NCBI GenBank assembly: GCA_965221545.1
Contig: OZ244901.1
Location: forward strand, 682,001-746,000
Origin: JAJEFO01 sp022819605
GTDB taxonomy: Bacteria; Pseudomonadota; Alphaproteobacteria; Rhodobacterales; Rhodobacteraceae
Direction of reading: 5' to 3'
Length of the DNA: 64,000 nucleotides
Shown piece after piece: positions 17,407 through 26,216 of this stretch (within the stretch, counting starts at the first letter, position 1; every line of letters begins with the position of its first letter). Under the pieces are notes generated by a model. The model made no database searches. It was not told where the DNA came from and worked only from the letters and a program-made list of their open reading frames with translations. The position numbers and the translations under genes were made by a program.

Positions 17407-17712
17407 TTAGCTCGGCAGGTCGCGATCGAGCGGCTCGAGCGAGCCCATGCGTGGCGTGCCGTCGGCCATTGCCGGCAACTCGATTTCGGTGCAGGTGCCC
17501 GTGGCGACAAGCGTCCAGGCATTGCCTTGGTAGTCGACGGTGGAGGTGCCGGAGCAAGTGGTGCCTTCTCCGGCTGCACAGTCGTTGTCGCCGGCCAGCG
17601 AGACGCCGTAGCACTTCTCTTTGGTCTGGGCATGCGCGGGCACTGCCAGCGTCGCGGCCACCGCGGTTGCGACCGCGGCGGCGGCGGCCAGGTTCTTGGT
17701 CGTCTTGGACAT
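17407..17712 (-). CDS. bufA: Bufferin precursor peptide (DUF2282)
   Basis: A 101-residue secreted precursor of the bufferin type. A Sec-type signal peptide with an alanine-rich core ends around AHA (residues 26-28). The mature part has four cysteines in the family pattern: EKCYGV (34), NDCA (45), TTCSG (53) and GTCTE (74). Members of this family are modified at core cysteines by the MNIO enzyme and bind copper in the periplasm. About 25 residues follow the last cysteine, longer than family members I recall. The ATG at 17712 is supported by GAGGAAA and the signal peptide; upstream in-frame codons lack both. First gene of bufA-bufB-bufC-doxX. Confidence 0.9.
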   Translation of the reverse strand: MSKTTKNLAAAAAVATAVAATLAVPAHAQTKEKCYGVSLAGDNDCAAGEGTTCSGTSTVDYQGNAWTLVATGTCTEIELPAMADGTPRMGSLEPLDRDLPS

Positions 17713-17861
17713 TGGGATTTCCTCATTCAGTTGAAAATTCGTCGTTGAATCGACTCGCGCATTCAAGACGAGATCGGACCAGACTTCCACTCACGGCTGC
17801 GTGTGCTGACAGTGTTGTTAAATTCTGAAATATCGCCAGTTCTTGTCCTGCGCGGAGATGC

Positions 17862-19844
17862 CTATGCCGCGTGGAATTCAGATCGCGCGCGATCGTCCCG
17901 CCGGAGATCCGGCGGGAGAGCCTCGGTCGCAAGTTCCCGGACCGTATCGGCGAGTGCGCGGGTCTCGGTCGCCTTGCTGCCAAGCCTCCTGATGCTCACG
18001 GTTCCGTCGTTCACTTCGCGTTGACCGACAGCCAGGATCAGGGGCACCTTGCCCACCGAATGTTCCCGCACCTTGTAGCTGATCTTCTCGTTCCGGATGT
18101 CGGGCTCGGCGCGAACGCCTGCGTTCACGAGGTCCGCGACAATCTTGGCGGCATGCTCGTTTGAGTCCGACGTGATCGAGGCCACGACGACCTGACGCGG
18201 CGCCAGCCAGAACGGGAGGCGGCCTTCGCTGTTCTCGATCAGGATGCCAATGAAGCGTTCAAACGATCCGAGTGCGGCACGATGCAAAATCACGGGGCGG
18301 TGCCTGTCTCCATCCTCGCCCACATACGTGGCGTTCAGTCGTTCCGGCAGCACGAAGTCGACCTGGTGGGTGCCGCACTGCCAGTCACGCCCGATCGCGT
18401 CGGTCAGGACAAATTCCAGCTTTGGTCCGTAGAACGCGCCTTCGCCCGGGTTCAGGTCTGGTTCGATTCCGGCGGCCCGCGTTGCATGCAGCAAGGCTTC
18501 CTCTGCCTTGTCCCAGACTTCGTCCGTGCCTGCGCGTATTTCCGGACGGTCGGCGAACTTCACCTTGAATTCGGGAAACCCGAGATCGGCATAGATGTTG
18601 GCCAGGAAGTCGATATAGCGGGCCGTCTCGCTTTCGATCTGGTCCTCGCGGCAGAAAATGTGCCCGTCATCCTGCGTGAAACCGCGCACGCGCATGATCC
18701 CGTGCAGTGCCCCGGACGGTTCGTAGCGGCTGCAGGATCCGAATTCCGCGATGCGCAGGGGGAGATCGCGGTAGGACTTGATGCCCTGGTTGAATATCTG
18801 CACGTGGCAGGGGCAGTTCATCGGCTTCAGCGCATTCACCGCCTTCTCGCGGGCATGCTCCTCGTCCACTTCGAGCGTGAATATATGCTCCTGGAACTTG
18901 TCCCAGTGGCCGCTTTCCTCCCACAGCTTTCGAGCCACGATTTGCGGGGTGTTCACTTCCACGTATCCGCCCGCGTGCTGACGGCGACGCACGTAGTCCT
19001 GCAGGGTCGTGTATATGGTCCAGCCGTTCGGGTGCCAGAAGACCTGGCCGGGCGCCTCCTCCTGCATGTGGAAGAGGTGCATCTCGCGGCCGAGCCTCCG
19101 ATGGTCGCGCTTCGCGGCTTCTTCGAGCATGTTCAGGTGCCGCTTGAGGCCATCACGGTTCTTGAAGGCGACCCCGTAGATGCGCTGGAGCATCTTTCGA
19201 CTGCTGTCACCCCGCCAATAGGCACCGGCAATGCTGGTCAACCGGAAGGCGTCCGCGGGCAGCTGGCCGGTATGCTGAAGGTGCGGCCCGCGACAGAGAT
19301 CCTGCCAATCTCCGTGCCAGTACATGCGAATCGAATCAGATCCTGGAATCGCGTCGACCAGTTCCACCTTGTAGGGTTCGGCATTGTCACGATAGTGCTG
19401 AAGCGCACGCTGGCGATCCCAGACCTCGGTGCGAACCGGATCGCGAGCGTTGATGATTTCCTTCATCCGAGCCTCGATCTTGCCCAGGTCTTCCGGAGTG
19501 AAGTGCTCTTCCCGGTCAAAGTCATAGTACCAGCCATGCTCAATGACCGGTCCAATTGTGACCTTGACGTCGGGCCAGATTTCCTGAACCGCGCGCGCCA
19601 TGACATGCGCGAAGTCGTGCCGGATGAGTTCGAGCGCTGGCTCGTCATCCTGCATGGTGTGGATGCTGATGGCCGCATCCGCTGCGATGGGCCATGCCAG
19701 ATCCCAATGCGCCCCGTTCACGGTAGCGCTGATGGCCTTCTTGCCAAGCGAGACAGAGATGTCCGCGGCCACCTCGGACGGGGTTACGCCCGCCTCGTAG
19801 CTTCGCGAATTGCCGTCAGGAAAGGTAAGGGAAATCTGGGCCAT
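17862..19844 (-). CDS. thrS: Threonine-tRNA ligase
   Basis: Class II aminoacyl-tRNA synthetase charging tRNA-Thr. The 660 residues comprise an N-terminal TGS domain (MAQISLTFPDGNSRSYEAG), an editing domain with HDFAHVMA, the catalytic core with MNCPCHVQIF and RYEPSGALHGIMRVRGFTQDD (motif 2 region), AALGSFERFIGILIE (motif 3) and a C-terminal anticodon-binding domain from about WLAPRQVVVASIT. The ATG at 19844 is preceded by a GAGGAG/GAGG run; an ATG 33 bases further upstream is less likely. A charged tail of about 15 residues ends the protein. Confidence 0.97.
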   Translation of the reverse strand: MAQISLTFPDGNSRSYEAGVTPSEVAADISVSLGKKAISATVNGAHWDLAWPIAADAAISIHTMQDDEPALELIRHDFAHVMARAVQEIWPDVKVTIGPVIEHGWYYDFDREEHFTPEDLGKIEARMKEIINARDPVRTEVWDRQRALQHYRDNAEPYKVELVDAIPGSDSIRMYWHGDWQDLCRGPHLQHTGQLPADAFRLTSIAGAYWRGDSSRKMLQRIYGVAFKNRDGLKRHLNMLEEAAKRDHRRLGREMHLFHMQEEAPGQVFWHPNGWTIYTTLQDYVRRRQHAGGYVEVNTPQIVARKLWEESGHWDKFQEHIFTLEVDEEHAREKAVNALKPMNCPCHVQIFNQGIKSYRDLPLRIAEFGSCSRYEPSGALHGIMRVRGFTQDDGHIFCREDQIESETARYIDFLANIYADLGFPEFKVKFADRPEIRAGTDEVWDKAEEALLHATRAAGIEPDLNPGEGAFYGPKLEFVLTDAIGRDWQCGTHQVDFVLPERLNATYVGEDGDRHRPVILHRAALGSFERFIGILIENSEGRLPFWLAPRQVVVASITSDSNEHAAKIVADLVNAGVRAEPDIRNEKISYKVREHSVGKVPLILAVGQREVNDGTVSIRRLGSKATETRALADTVRELATEALPPDLRRDDRARSEFHAA

Positions 19845-20162
19845 CGGCCTCGTGCTCCTCGTCGGTTTGGCGCCCACGGAACGCCCGGCTGCGGGTTATT
19901 CAGAGCGCAGATGGCGTGGAAGTCTGATGATGTCAACTTCGTTTGCGCGAATTCTCGTGGGTTGCGACGAATTTGCACAATTGGGAATTTCAAAAACTCG
20001 ACATGGCGATGAAGCCGTCCCGTCTGGAATTCCGGCAGTGACATGCCGCCGCCAAGGACTGCACGTGTCAGCGCCCCGGCTTCAAGATCTTCTCTCGGCA
20101 TCCAAGTGCATGGACTGCGCTCCGTCGGACGTTTCCGGTGATGCCGCATGGCAGGCCGAACA

Positions 20163-21223
20163 TCATGAATTGCACTCTTCGTTCCTAGCCAATGCCACCA
20201 GCCTGTAGAATGCGTGGGCCATCTTCGAATAGGGGTCAGCAGGAAGAAAGTGAGGACCGTTCCGAGATGAACGGGAAGCAGCCAAGCGACAGCGCCGCTG
20301 CCGGTGGCAGCATACAGTGCGAGTCCTGTGGCACTGACGGTGAAGAGCAACAGCACGAAGACCATTTCTCCTCCCCATGTCCTCGTTGAGCCGAGCTTCG
20401 GATCGGCCCTGGTCTTGAACCAGGCCAGACCGCCAGTGCCCGCGCACAAGAGGATGCCGCCCGGCAGTCCGAAGAGTTTGGGCAAGCTGACGAGGCCGTA
20501 CGGCGCCTCCAGTCCGAAGCCATAGTGCAGCACCGTTCCGCTGGCGGTGGAGGCAAAGCAAAGCAGGAACCCGTAAAGGGTCGCCTGGTGCAGATGCCTG
20601 CGCGCATTGGAGTGTCGGTCTTCGTCCTCGAAATTGCAGCCGTCACCATGGCCGCCGGACAGATCCTGCATTGAACCGGCGGCACGGCAAGCGTTTCAGA
20701 CCGCCCTTGGACGCAGCGCGCCGCCGCCTACGAATCGCCTGTAGCGCAGGAGCGAGACCGCGATCGCGAAGAGGGGCAAATCGAAGGCAGGGGCGAAGAT
20801 TGCTACCATCAGCCCATGCGACATGATCGCATAGAACCCCTCGCCGCTTTCAGGTCTCAAGGCTGAAGCCGTCCAGAAGAGTGCGGCGAGGGCCAGTGCC
20901 AGACCTGCAGCCACTGCCACGCCCGCACGGTCGAAGAGAGCTGCCAGTCCGCGCGGCCAGGCGGAGGCCTTCCGGCTTTCGTGTCGCAGTTCGGCCAGCG
21001 CCACAGGCAGGTTCAATGCGAATTCGTGCGGCTCGGCATACTGGCAGGCATAGTAGCAGCCCCGGCAGTTGTGGCAGAGACTGGCGAATTGAGTCAGGTC
21101 TCCGTCCTGGAACTCCCGCTTGCTGAACATTGCCGGAAAGACCGAGCAGTAGCCTTCGCAATACCGGCAGGCGTTGCAGATGTCGGCATGGCGGCGGGCT
21201 TCCGAAAGGAATTCATCGAACAT
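20163..21223 (-). pseudogene. tcuB: Decayed tricarballylate/citrate utilisation protein TcuB
   Basis: TcuB is a membrane iron-sulfur protein that reoxidises the flavin of TcuA and passes electrons to the quinone pool. The N-terminal part is recognisable (CNACRYCEGYCSVFPA and CHNCRGCYYACQYA, two cysteine clusters), followed by membrane helices. An in-frame TGA at 20696-20698 stops it after RYRRFVGGGALRPRAV; nine codons later the same frame continues with SGGHGDGCNFED, TLYGFLLCFAS and more helices. A frameshift at a CCCC run near 20220 then moves the last part (YSKMAHAFYRLVALA) into another frame. The start overlaps the end of tcuA, as in intact operons. Two independent lesions make function unlikely. 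Confidence 0.85.
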
Positions 21224-22114
21224 GGGCTGCAGCACCTTCTCCTGCGAAGCGACCGAAGACCGTGCCGATGGCCATCCCAAATCCCGCCAGGTAGCCTTGG
21301 CCCAGGATCGAACCCGCCATGATCTCCCCGGCTGCCCAGCGGTTTTCGACCGGTCCTTCCGGAACCTGCACTTGCGCCGCCATGTCAACCTTGAGGCCGA
21401 GATAAGTGAAGGTCACGCCCGGCCGGAGCTCGTAACCCAAAAACGGGGGCTCGGTGATCGGTCGAGCCCAGTTCGTCTTCGGCGGATCAAGTCCGACGGT
21501 TGCGAGCCCGTCAAGTTCGGTTGGGTGAAACGGTCCGTCCACGCATGCTGCATTGAATTGATCGACTGCTTGACGGAGGGCTGCTGCCGGCAAGCCCAAT
21601 TGCCGCGCCAGCTCGTCAATCGTGTCGGCCTCGACTGGCGCGAACACCGACGGCATGAAGAGTTCACGCGACTTTGCATCGATGATCGCGTATCCCACCT
21701 GGTCCGGCTGTGCCGCAACCAGGCGGCCCCAGATTGCATAGCGCTTGGGCCACACGTCCTCGCCCTTGTCGTAGAACCGCTTCCCGTCCTTGTTCACGAC
21801 GATCGAGAAGGGCACGCAATCCAGCCGGGTCACGACACCGCCATCGAATTTGGGTGCGCGGCTGTCGACGGCCACGGCATGACATTGGGTAGGATCGCCG
21901 ACGCTTGCGATGCCCCGGTCCAACAGGTCACGCAGCACTTCACCCCGGTTTGTGCAGTGTGCCGGGAGTTTCCGCCCCGGCACGGCTTCGGCGCACGTTC
22001 AAGCAGCAGCACTGACCTTCCCGCCTCACGGGCAGAGATTGCGGCGCAGAGCGCTGCATTGCCGCCGCCGACAACCAGAACGTCAGGTGATTTCGTGATC
22101 TTCGACAAGGTCAT
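21213..22114 (-). pseudogene. tcuA: Internally deleted tricarballylate dehydrogenase TcuA
   Basis: TcuA is an FAD enzyme oxidising tricarballylate to aconitate, normally about 460-490 residues. Here the N-terminal dinucleotide fold is present (DVLVVGGGNAALCAAISARE, then LLERAPKPCRGGNSRHT) and stops at about 21956. The sequence resumes six bases later in another frame with NRGEVLRDLLDRGIASVGDP and continues to a normal C-terminus (GEIMAGSILGQGYLAGFGM). About 200 central codons are therefore missing and the frame is shifted. The remainder cannot make an active enzyme. Confidence 0.85.
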
Positions 22115-22536
22115 TGCACGGCTGCACGTACATGACTCGACCGACGGTCGCCAGACATGCATTGCGGCCTCACGGGCGCGTGCCGGCGGCACTGAAATTG
22201 TCGCATGTGTGGAGTCAGGAGTACGCGATCAGTCATTCGCGGAAGTCAAGGTTCACGGAGTCTCGTGTCCCTTGGCAGTAGCGCTCCTGCGTAGAATCGC
22301 ACGAGCCGCCGGAGCATGCCAAGGCGGCGTTGGAGGAGCGGGCATGGCAAGAAGGGGCGCCAGCACAAGAGCCGCCTGCGCGCGGCCGCGCGGCTCCGTG
22401 TTGTCGAGAAAACGTGCGGAGGGCATTTCGCGTTGCTCGCTCCGCGACTGTCCAGAATAATGGGCATGCCGCGATTCACGTTGTCGCGGAATCGGGCAAG
22501 CTGCTTTTCGATCCGGTCAAAATGGGGTGTGCAGCA
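22115..22536. other. Region between decayed tcuA and the hydrolase gene
   Basis: About 420 bases with no recognised gene. No tcuR-like regulator is visible, and open frames on both strands lack family resemblance. Confidence 0.3.
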
Positions 22537-23268
22537 ATGACTCTCTTCTTCATGCAGGACGGGCGACGGCTTGCATACAGCCAGATCGAAGGCACAGGCC
22601 CCGGCGTCGTGTTTCTGGGCGGGTTCCGCTCGGACAAGGAAGGCACAAAGGCGCTCGACCTTGAAGACTGGGCACAAGAATCTGGCCGGGCCTTCCTAAG
22701 GTTCGACTATTCGGGTCACGGGGAATCATCGGGTGACTTTCTTGACGGCACGATTGGTGACTGGGCCAGCGATGCCGCTGCCGTCGTCAACGGCCTCACC
22801 GAAGGGCCGCAAGTCCTCGTCGGTTCGTCCATGGGAGGCTGGATTTCGCTCCTCTTGGCACGCTGGATGCCGGAGAGGATTGCCGGTCTCGTCACGATTG
22901 CTGCGGCACCGGACTTCACGGAAGACGGGTATTGGAACGAGTTCGATGAGGACCAGAAGTCGATCCTGGAAGCGGAGGGGCGCATTGCACTGCCGTCCGA
23001 CTACTCGGACGAGCCCTACATTATCACGAAGCGCCTGATCGAGGACGGGCGCCGCAATCTGGTGTTGCGTGACCCGCTTCCATTGCCGTTTCCGGTGCGG
23101 TTCTTGCAAGGCACCGAGGACGAGGCGGTCTCGACTTCGACCGCGCTTCGACTTCTGGAACATGCAGCCGGTCCCGACATGCGCCTGACGTTGGTCAAGG
23201 GCGCCGACCACCGGTTTTCCGATCCGTCATGCCTTGCTCTCATTCGCCGGACGATCGAAGAGATGTAG
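22537..23268 (+). CDS. Alpha/beta hydrolase (ABHD10/palmitoyl-thioesterase-like)
   Basis: A 243-residue alpha/beta-fold hydrolase. The oxyanion region is VFLGGFRSDKEGTKA, the second conserved stretch RFDYSGHGESSGDF, and the nucleophile elbow GSSMGGW. The likely acid is in FLQGTEDEAVS and the histidine in KGADHRFS. This pattern matches the ABHD10-like subgroup with acyl-protein thioesterase or esterase activity; the natural substrate is unknown. An open frame extends far upstream, but the ATG at 22537 aligns with the family start. Confidence 0.85.
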   Translation: MTLFFMQDGRRLAYSQIEGTGPGVVFLGGFRSDKEGTKALDLEDWAQESGRAFLRFDYSGHGESSGDFLDGTIGDWASDAAAVVNGLTEGPQVLVGSSMGGWISLLLARWMPERIAGLVTIAAAPDFTEDGYWNEFDEDQKSILEAEGRIALPSDYSDEPYIITKRLIEDGRRNLVLRDPLPLPFPVRFLQGTEDEAVSTSTALRLLEHAAGPDMRLTLVKGADHRFSDPSCLALIRRTIEEM

Positions 23269-23373
23269 TCTCGCACGCTCGGGCTTGCGCTGGCCGCGGG
23301 GATGAAGTGCGGGGACATTTCCTGCGTTTGCAGGCGTGACTGCAAGGCTGCGGCACAGGCTGGCAGTGCTTCC

Positions 23374-24768
23374 CTATCCCGCCACTTCGTAGGGCAGAGT
23401 CTGCCGCCGATTATGGTCGATCTTGATGTCGCTCTCCAAAGGCGGCACCGCGCGCTGGTGGCAATTCCGGCGTTCGCAAATCCGGCAGGAAATGCCGATC
23501 GGCTCGAAATTCTCGACATCAGAAAGATCGAGACCGTCCGAATAGACGACTTCGCTCGCGTGACTGATCTCACAGCCAAGCGCGATGGCGAAGCGGCGGA
23601 CCGGCGCCCGGAACGCCGCCCCATTTGCGGAAATTTCCCGGGCAAGGCAGAGATATCGAACTCCGTCCGGCGTTTCGGCGAGTTGCCGGAGGAACTGTCC
23701 AGGGGTCTCGAAGGCGCGGTGCACGTTCCACAGCGGGCAGGCGCCGCCATAACGCGCAAACTGAAGCGGAGTTGCGGAATGGCGCTTCGTGATCGTGCCG
23801 GCCTGATCAACCCGGACAAAGAAGAACGGCACGCCCTTGGCTCCTGGTCGCTGCAGGGTCGACAGCCGATGAGCCACCTGTTCGAGTGACGCCCCGAAGC
23901 GCTGCGCGAGGCGATCAAGATCGCAGCGCGTATCGCGGGCAGCGGCCAGGAAGGTCCGGTAGGGCATGAGGGCAGCTCCGGCGAAGTAGTTCGCCAACCC
24001 GATCTTTGCGATTTGGCGTGCAGTCTCGGTCTGGAAACAGGCCAGGTCCAGCGTTGCCTCCATGAGACCGCCATGTACCTCCAGCGCGATCTGGTGCAAT
24101 GCCTGGAACCGACGCGTCGATTCAGACGGCAACGGCGAAAGCCAGAGCGTTCGCGTTTTCGGATCAAAGCGCCGGATTTCCCCTTCATCCCTTGCGTCCC
24201 GGATCTGGATGCCGAGCTTCTTGCACGCCTTCTCGACGGCCTGGTCCGCGGTTCCGGTCCCGGTGAAGCGCTCTGCCGCCCGGTCGATCGCATCGACGTA
24301 GTTGTCGCAATAGTGGAAGAAGTCCCGGACCTCGTCCCAGGGCGACGCTCCGTGGCGAATGCCGTCCTGGCCGAGCGCCGCATCAAGCGAAGCAAGGCGT
24401 TCGTTCGCCTGCGCGTGAGCCCGGTGGAGCATGAGAAAGGCCCGCGCGACGAGCGGGGCATTCGATGCAACCAACCGCAAGTCGGCCTGGGGCGGCGTCG
24501 CGTCCCCGAACACCGGATCAGCAAGTGCCTCGCGAAGGTCGGCGACCATTCGTTCACCTTCGCCCAAGGCCAGTTCCTTGACGTCGAAGTCGAATTCCTT
24601 CACCAGCGACAGAATGACGGATGAGGACACGGGCCGATGGTTGTTCTCCATTTGGTTCAGGTATGGAAGCGAGATGCCAAGCCGCTGGGCGAAGGCCTTC
24701 TGGGTCAATCCCTGCCTGGTGCGCGTTTCGCGAAGCTTTGCACCCGCGTAGGGTTTGGAGGGTGACAT
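23374..24768 (-). CDS. pccR: Short-chain acyl-CoA regulator controlling propionyl-CoA carboxylase
   Basis: A 464-residue ScfR-family regulator. An N-terminal XRE helix-turn-helix (LRETRTRQGLTQKAFAQRLG then YLNQMENN) is followed by a DUF955-like middle region and a conserved C-terminal domain ending with a cysteine cluster (GISCRICERRNCHQRA). In Rhodobacter the PccR protein senses propionyl-CoA and controls pccB; RamB and MccR are relatives. Its location one gene from pccB supports the same role. TTTGC-type repeats precede both this gene (24792-24819) and pccB. The start at 24768 gives the standard MSPSKP N-terminus. Confidence 0.93.
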   Translation of the reverse strand: MSPSKPYAGAKLRETRTRQGLTQKAFAQRLGISLPYLNQMENNHRPVSSSVILSLVKEFDFDVKELALGEGERMVADLREALADPVFGDATPPQADLRLVASNAPLVARAFLMLHRAHAQANERLASLDAALGQDGIRHGASPWDEVRDFFHYCDNYVDAIDRAAERFTGTGTADQAVEKACKKLGIQIRDARDEGEIRRFDPKTRTLWLSPLPSESTRRFQALHQIALEVHGGLMEATLDLACFQTETARQIAKIGLANYFAGAALMPYRTFLAAARDTRCDLDRLAQRFGASLEQVAHRLSTLQRPGAKGVPFFFVRVDQAGTITKRHSATPLQFARYGGACPLWNVHRAFETPGQFLRQLAETPDGVRYLCLAREISANGAAFRAPVRRFAIALGCEISHASEVVYSDGLDLSDVENFEPIGISCRICERRNCHQRAVPPLESDIKIDHNRRQTLPYEVAG

Positions 24769-24791
24769 GTCTGCGATCCCGTTTGAAAAAC

Positions 24792-24819
24792 TGCAAACAT
24801 GGTTTCGCAAACTCGCAAA
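24792..24819 (-). promoter_or_regulatory. Putative PccR operator upstream of pccR
   Basis: On the minus strand this reads TTTGCG-n2-TTTGCG (24806-24819) followed by a third box TTTGCA at 24792-24797. It lies 24-51 bases ahead of the pccR start codon, suiting autoregulation. The two-base spaced direct repeat matches that upstream of pccB. Confidence 0.7.
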
Positions 24820-24823
24820 TTTT

Positions 24824-26047
24824 TCAAGATGCAGCGGAGTCGAGTTGCCGTTCTCGCCAAGCCACGTATTGGATCGATGCGACGCCGAGGAGCACGGATG
24901 TCAACATCATTGCCAGCAATGGCGCGCTGCTGGTGCTGTCCTGGACCAGGATTCCTGCAAATACTGACAGTGCGGCGCCCCCTCCGATCATGAATGCCCC
25001 GCCAATGCCCGAAGCGCTGCCCGCCAGATGGGGGCGTACCGACAGCATCCCGGCGCTTGCATTCGGAATGACCATGCCGTTGCCGACTCCGATCAGGGGA
25101 CAAAAGCCGAAGAAGACGAAGGCCGAATCCAGGCCGAGAACTGTCAGCGTGATCGCGATCCCGAGCCCGGATGCGGTGACGATCGCTCCGTTCCGGATCA
25201 TCCGGTTGACCCCGAGGCGAACCGACAGGCGGCCCGAGAGGTAGTTGCCGAACGCATAACCGATCGCCGGAGCGCCGAGGCACATGCCTGCCCAGAAAGG
25301 AGAGAGCCCGTAAAGCGTCGATGCGACATACGGCGCTCCGCCGAGGAAGGCAAAGAAGGAACCGCTCGCAAACGCGGACGCGAAAGCGTAGCCCCAGAAT
25401 CGACGCGACGAAAGGAGTTCGGGATAGTCACGGGCCTGCTTCAGGAAGCTGACACCCCCGCCGCTTTTGGTCTCGCCGAGGTCGAACAGGCAGAGCACGA
25501 GCACCGCAATGGTGGAGGCTGTCGTGAACACGAACACCGAGCGCCATCCGAATGCCTGATCCAGCATGCCGCCGATCGATGGCGCGACCATTGGTGCCAG
25601 AGCCATTCCCATCGTGACATATCCGATCATCGACGCGGCCTGATCCTGTGCATACAGGTCCCGGACGATTGCACGTGACAGCACCATTCCGACCGCGGCG
25701 GTGCATTGCAGCAAGCGGAAGGCGAGCAGCATTTCGACCGATTGTGCCATTGCGCAACCGATTGATGCAGCTGCGAAAATGGCGAACCCGACAAGCGTAA
25801 CGATCCTGCGGCCGTAGCGGTCGCTGATCGGACCGATCACCAGTTGCATCACCGCAGTTGCGGCAAGGAAACCGGACACCATGAACTGAATTACCTCGTA
25901 GCGCGTTCCGAGGTCCCGCGTCATCTGCGGCATTGACGGCAGGATGATGCTCATGCTCAGCGCACTCAGGCCGGACATCAGAACAAGCGTCAGAATGTGA
26001 GGAGGCGTCGTTCGGTCGGGGAACCGAACGTCTGCGTCATGTCTCAT
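24824..26047 (-). CDS. Bcr/CflA-type multidrug exporter (MFS)
   Basis: A 407-residue major facilitator with 12 predicted helices. Early stretches MSIILPSMPQMTRDLG and GPISDRYGRRIVTLVG (loop 2-3 motif), and RAIVRDLYAQDQAASMIGYV after helix 4, are typical of the Bcr/CflA drug-proton antiporters. It sits between pccR and pccB and is transcribed divergently from pccB, with its start only about 50 bases from the TTTGCA boxes at 26097-26142. Substrate unknown; shared control with propionate genes is possible. Confidence 0.88.
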   Translation of the reverse strand: MRHDADVRFPDRTTPPHILTLVLMSGLSALSMSIILPSMPQMTRDLGTRYEVIQFMVSGFLAATAVMQLVIGPISDRYGRRIVTLVGFAIFAAASIGCAMAQSVEMLLAFRLLQCTAAVGMVLSRAIVRDLYAQDQAASMIGYVTMGMALAPMVAPSIGGMLDQAFGWRSVFVFTTASTIAVLVLCLFDLGETKSGGGVSFLKQARDYPELLSSRRFWGYAFASAFASGSFFAFLGGAPYVASTLYGLSPFWAGMCLGAPAIGYAFGNYLSGRLSVRLGVNRMIRNGAIVTASGLGIAITLTVLGLDSAFVFFGFCPLIGVGNGMVIPNASAGMLSVRPHLAGSASGIGGAFMIGGGAALSVFAGILVQDSTSSAPLLAMMLTSVLLGVASIQYVAWRERQLDSAAS

Positions 26048-26096
26048 GGGGCGTCGTTTAGACGAGGGGATCACGCCTGTCCATCGCTGCGCGAAC

Positions 26097-26142
26097 TTTG
26101 CAGATTTGCATTCCTTGTGTCGACTGGTTTGCAGAGATTGCA
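26097..26142 (+). promoter_or_regulatory. Putative PccR operator upstream of pccB
   Basis: Two pairs of direct repeats: TTTGCA-n2-TTTGCA at 26097-26110 and TTTGCA-n3-ATTGCA at 26128-26142, 31 bases apart. They precede the pccB start by 75-120 bases and the divergent MFS start by about 50-95. The TTTGC core corresponds to the motif I recall for PccR/ScfR regulators. Confidence 0.75.
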
Positions 26143-26216
26143 GCTATTCAAGGTTTTGCTTCCAGCACGTGTCCCTGCGCGCTACTCAGGTGAAGCACCG
26201 TCTGCAGGAGGCTTGC

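Noticed and set aside
18282..20012. 576-codon open frame on the plus strand
   Set aside because: Antisense to thrS with no family resemblance; a high-GC shadow frame.
23016..24557. 513-codon open frame on the minus strand
   Set aside because: Out of frame with pccR, whose XRE and C-terminal motifs are unambiguous; arginine- and serine-rich shadow.
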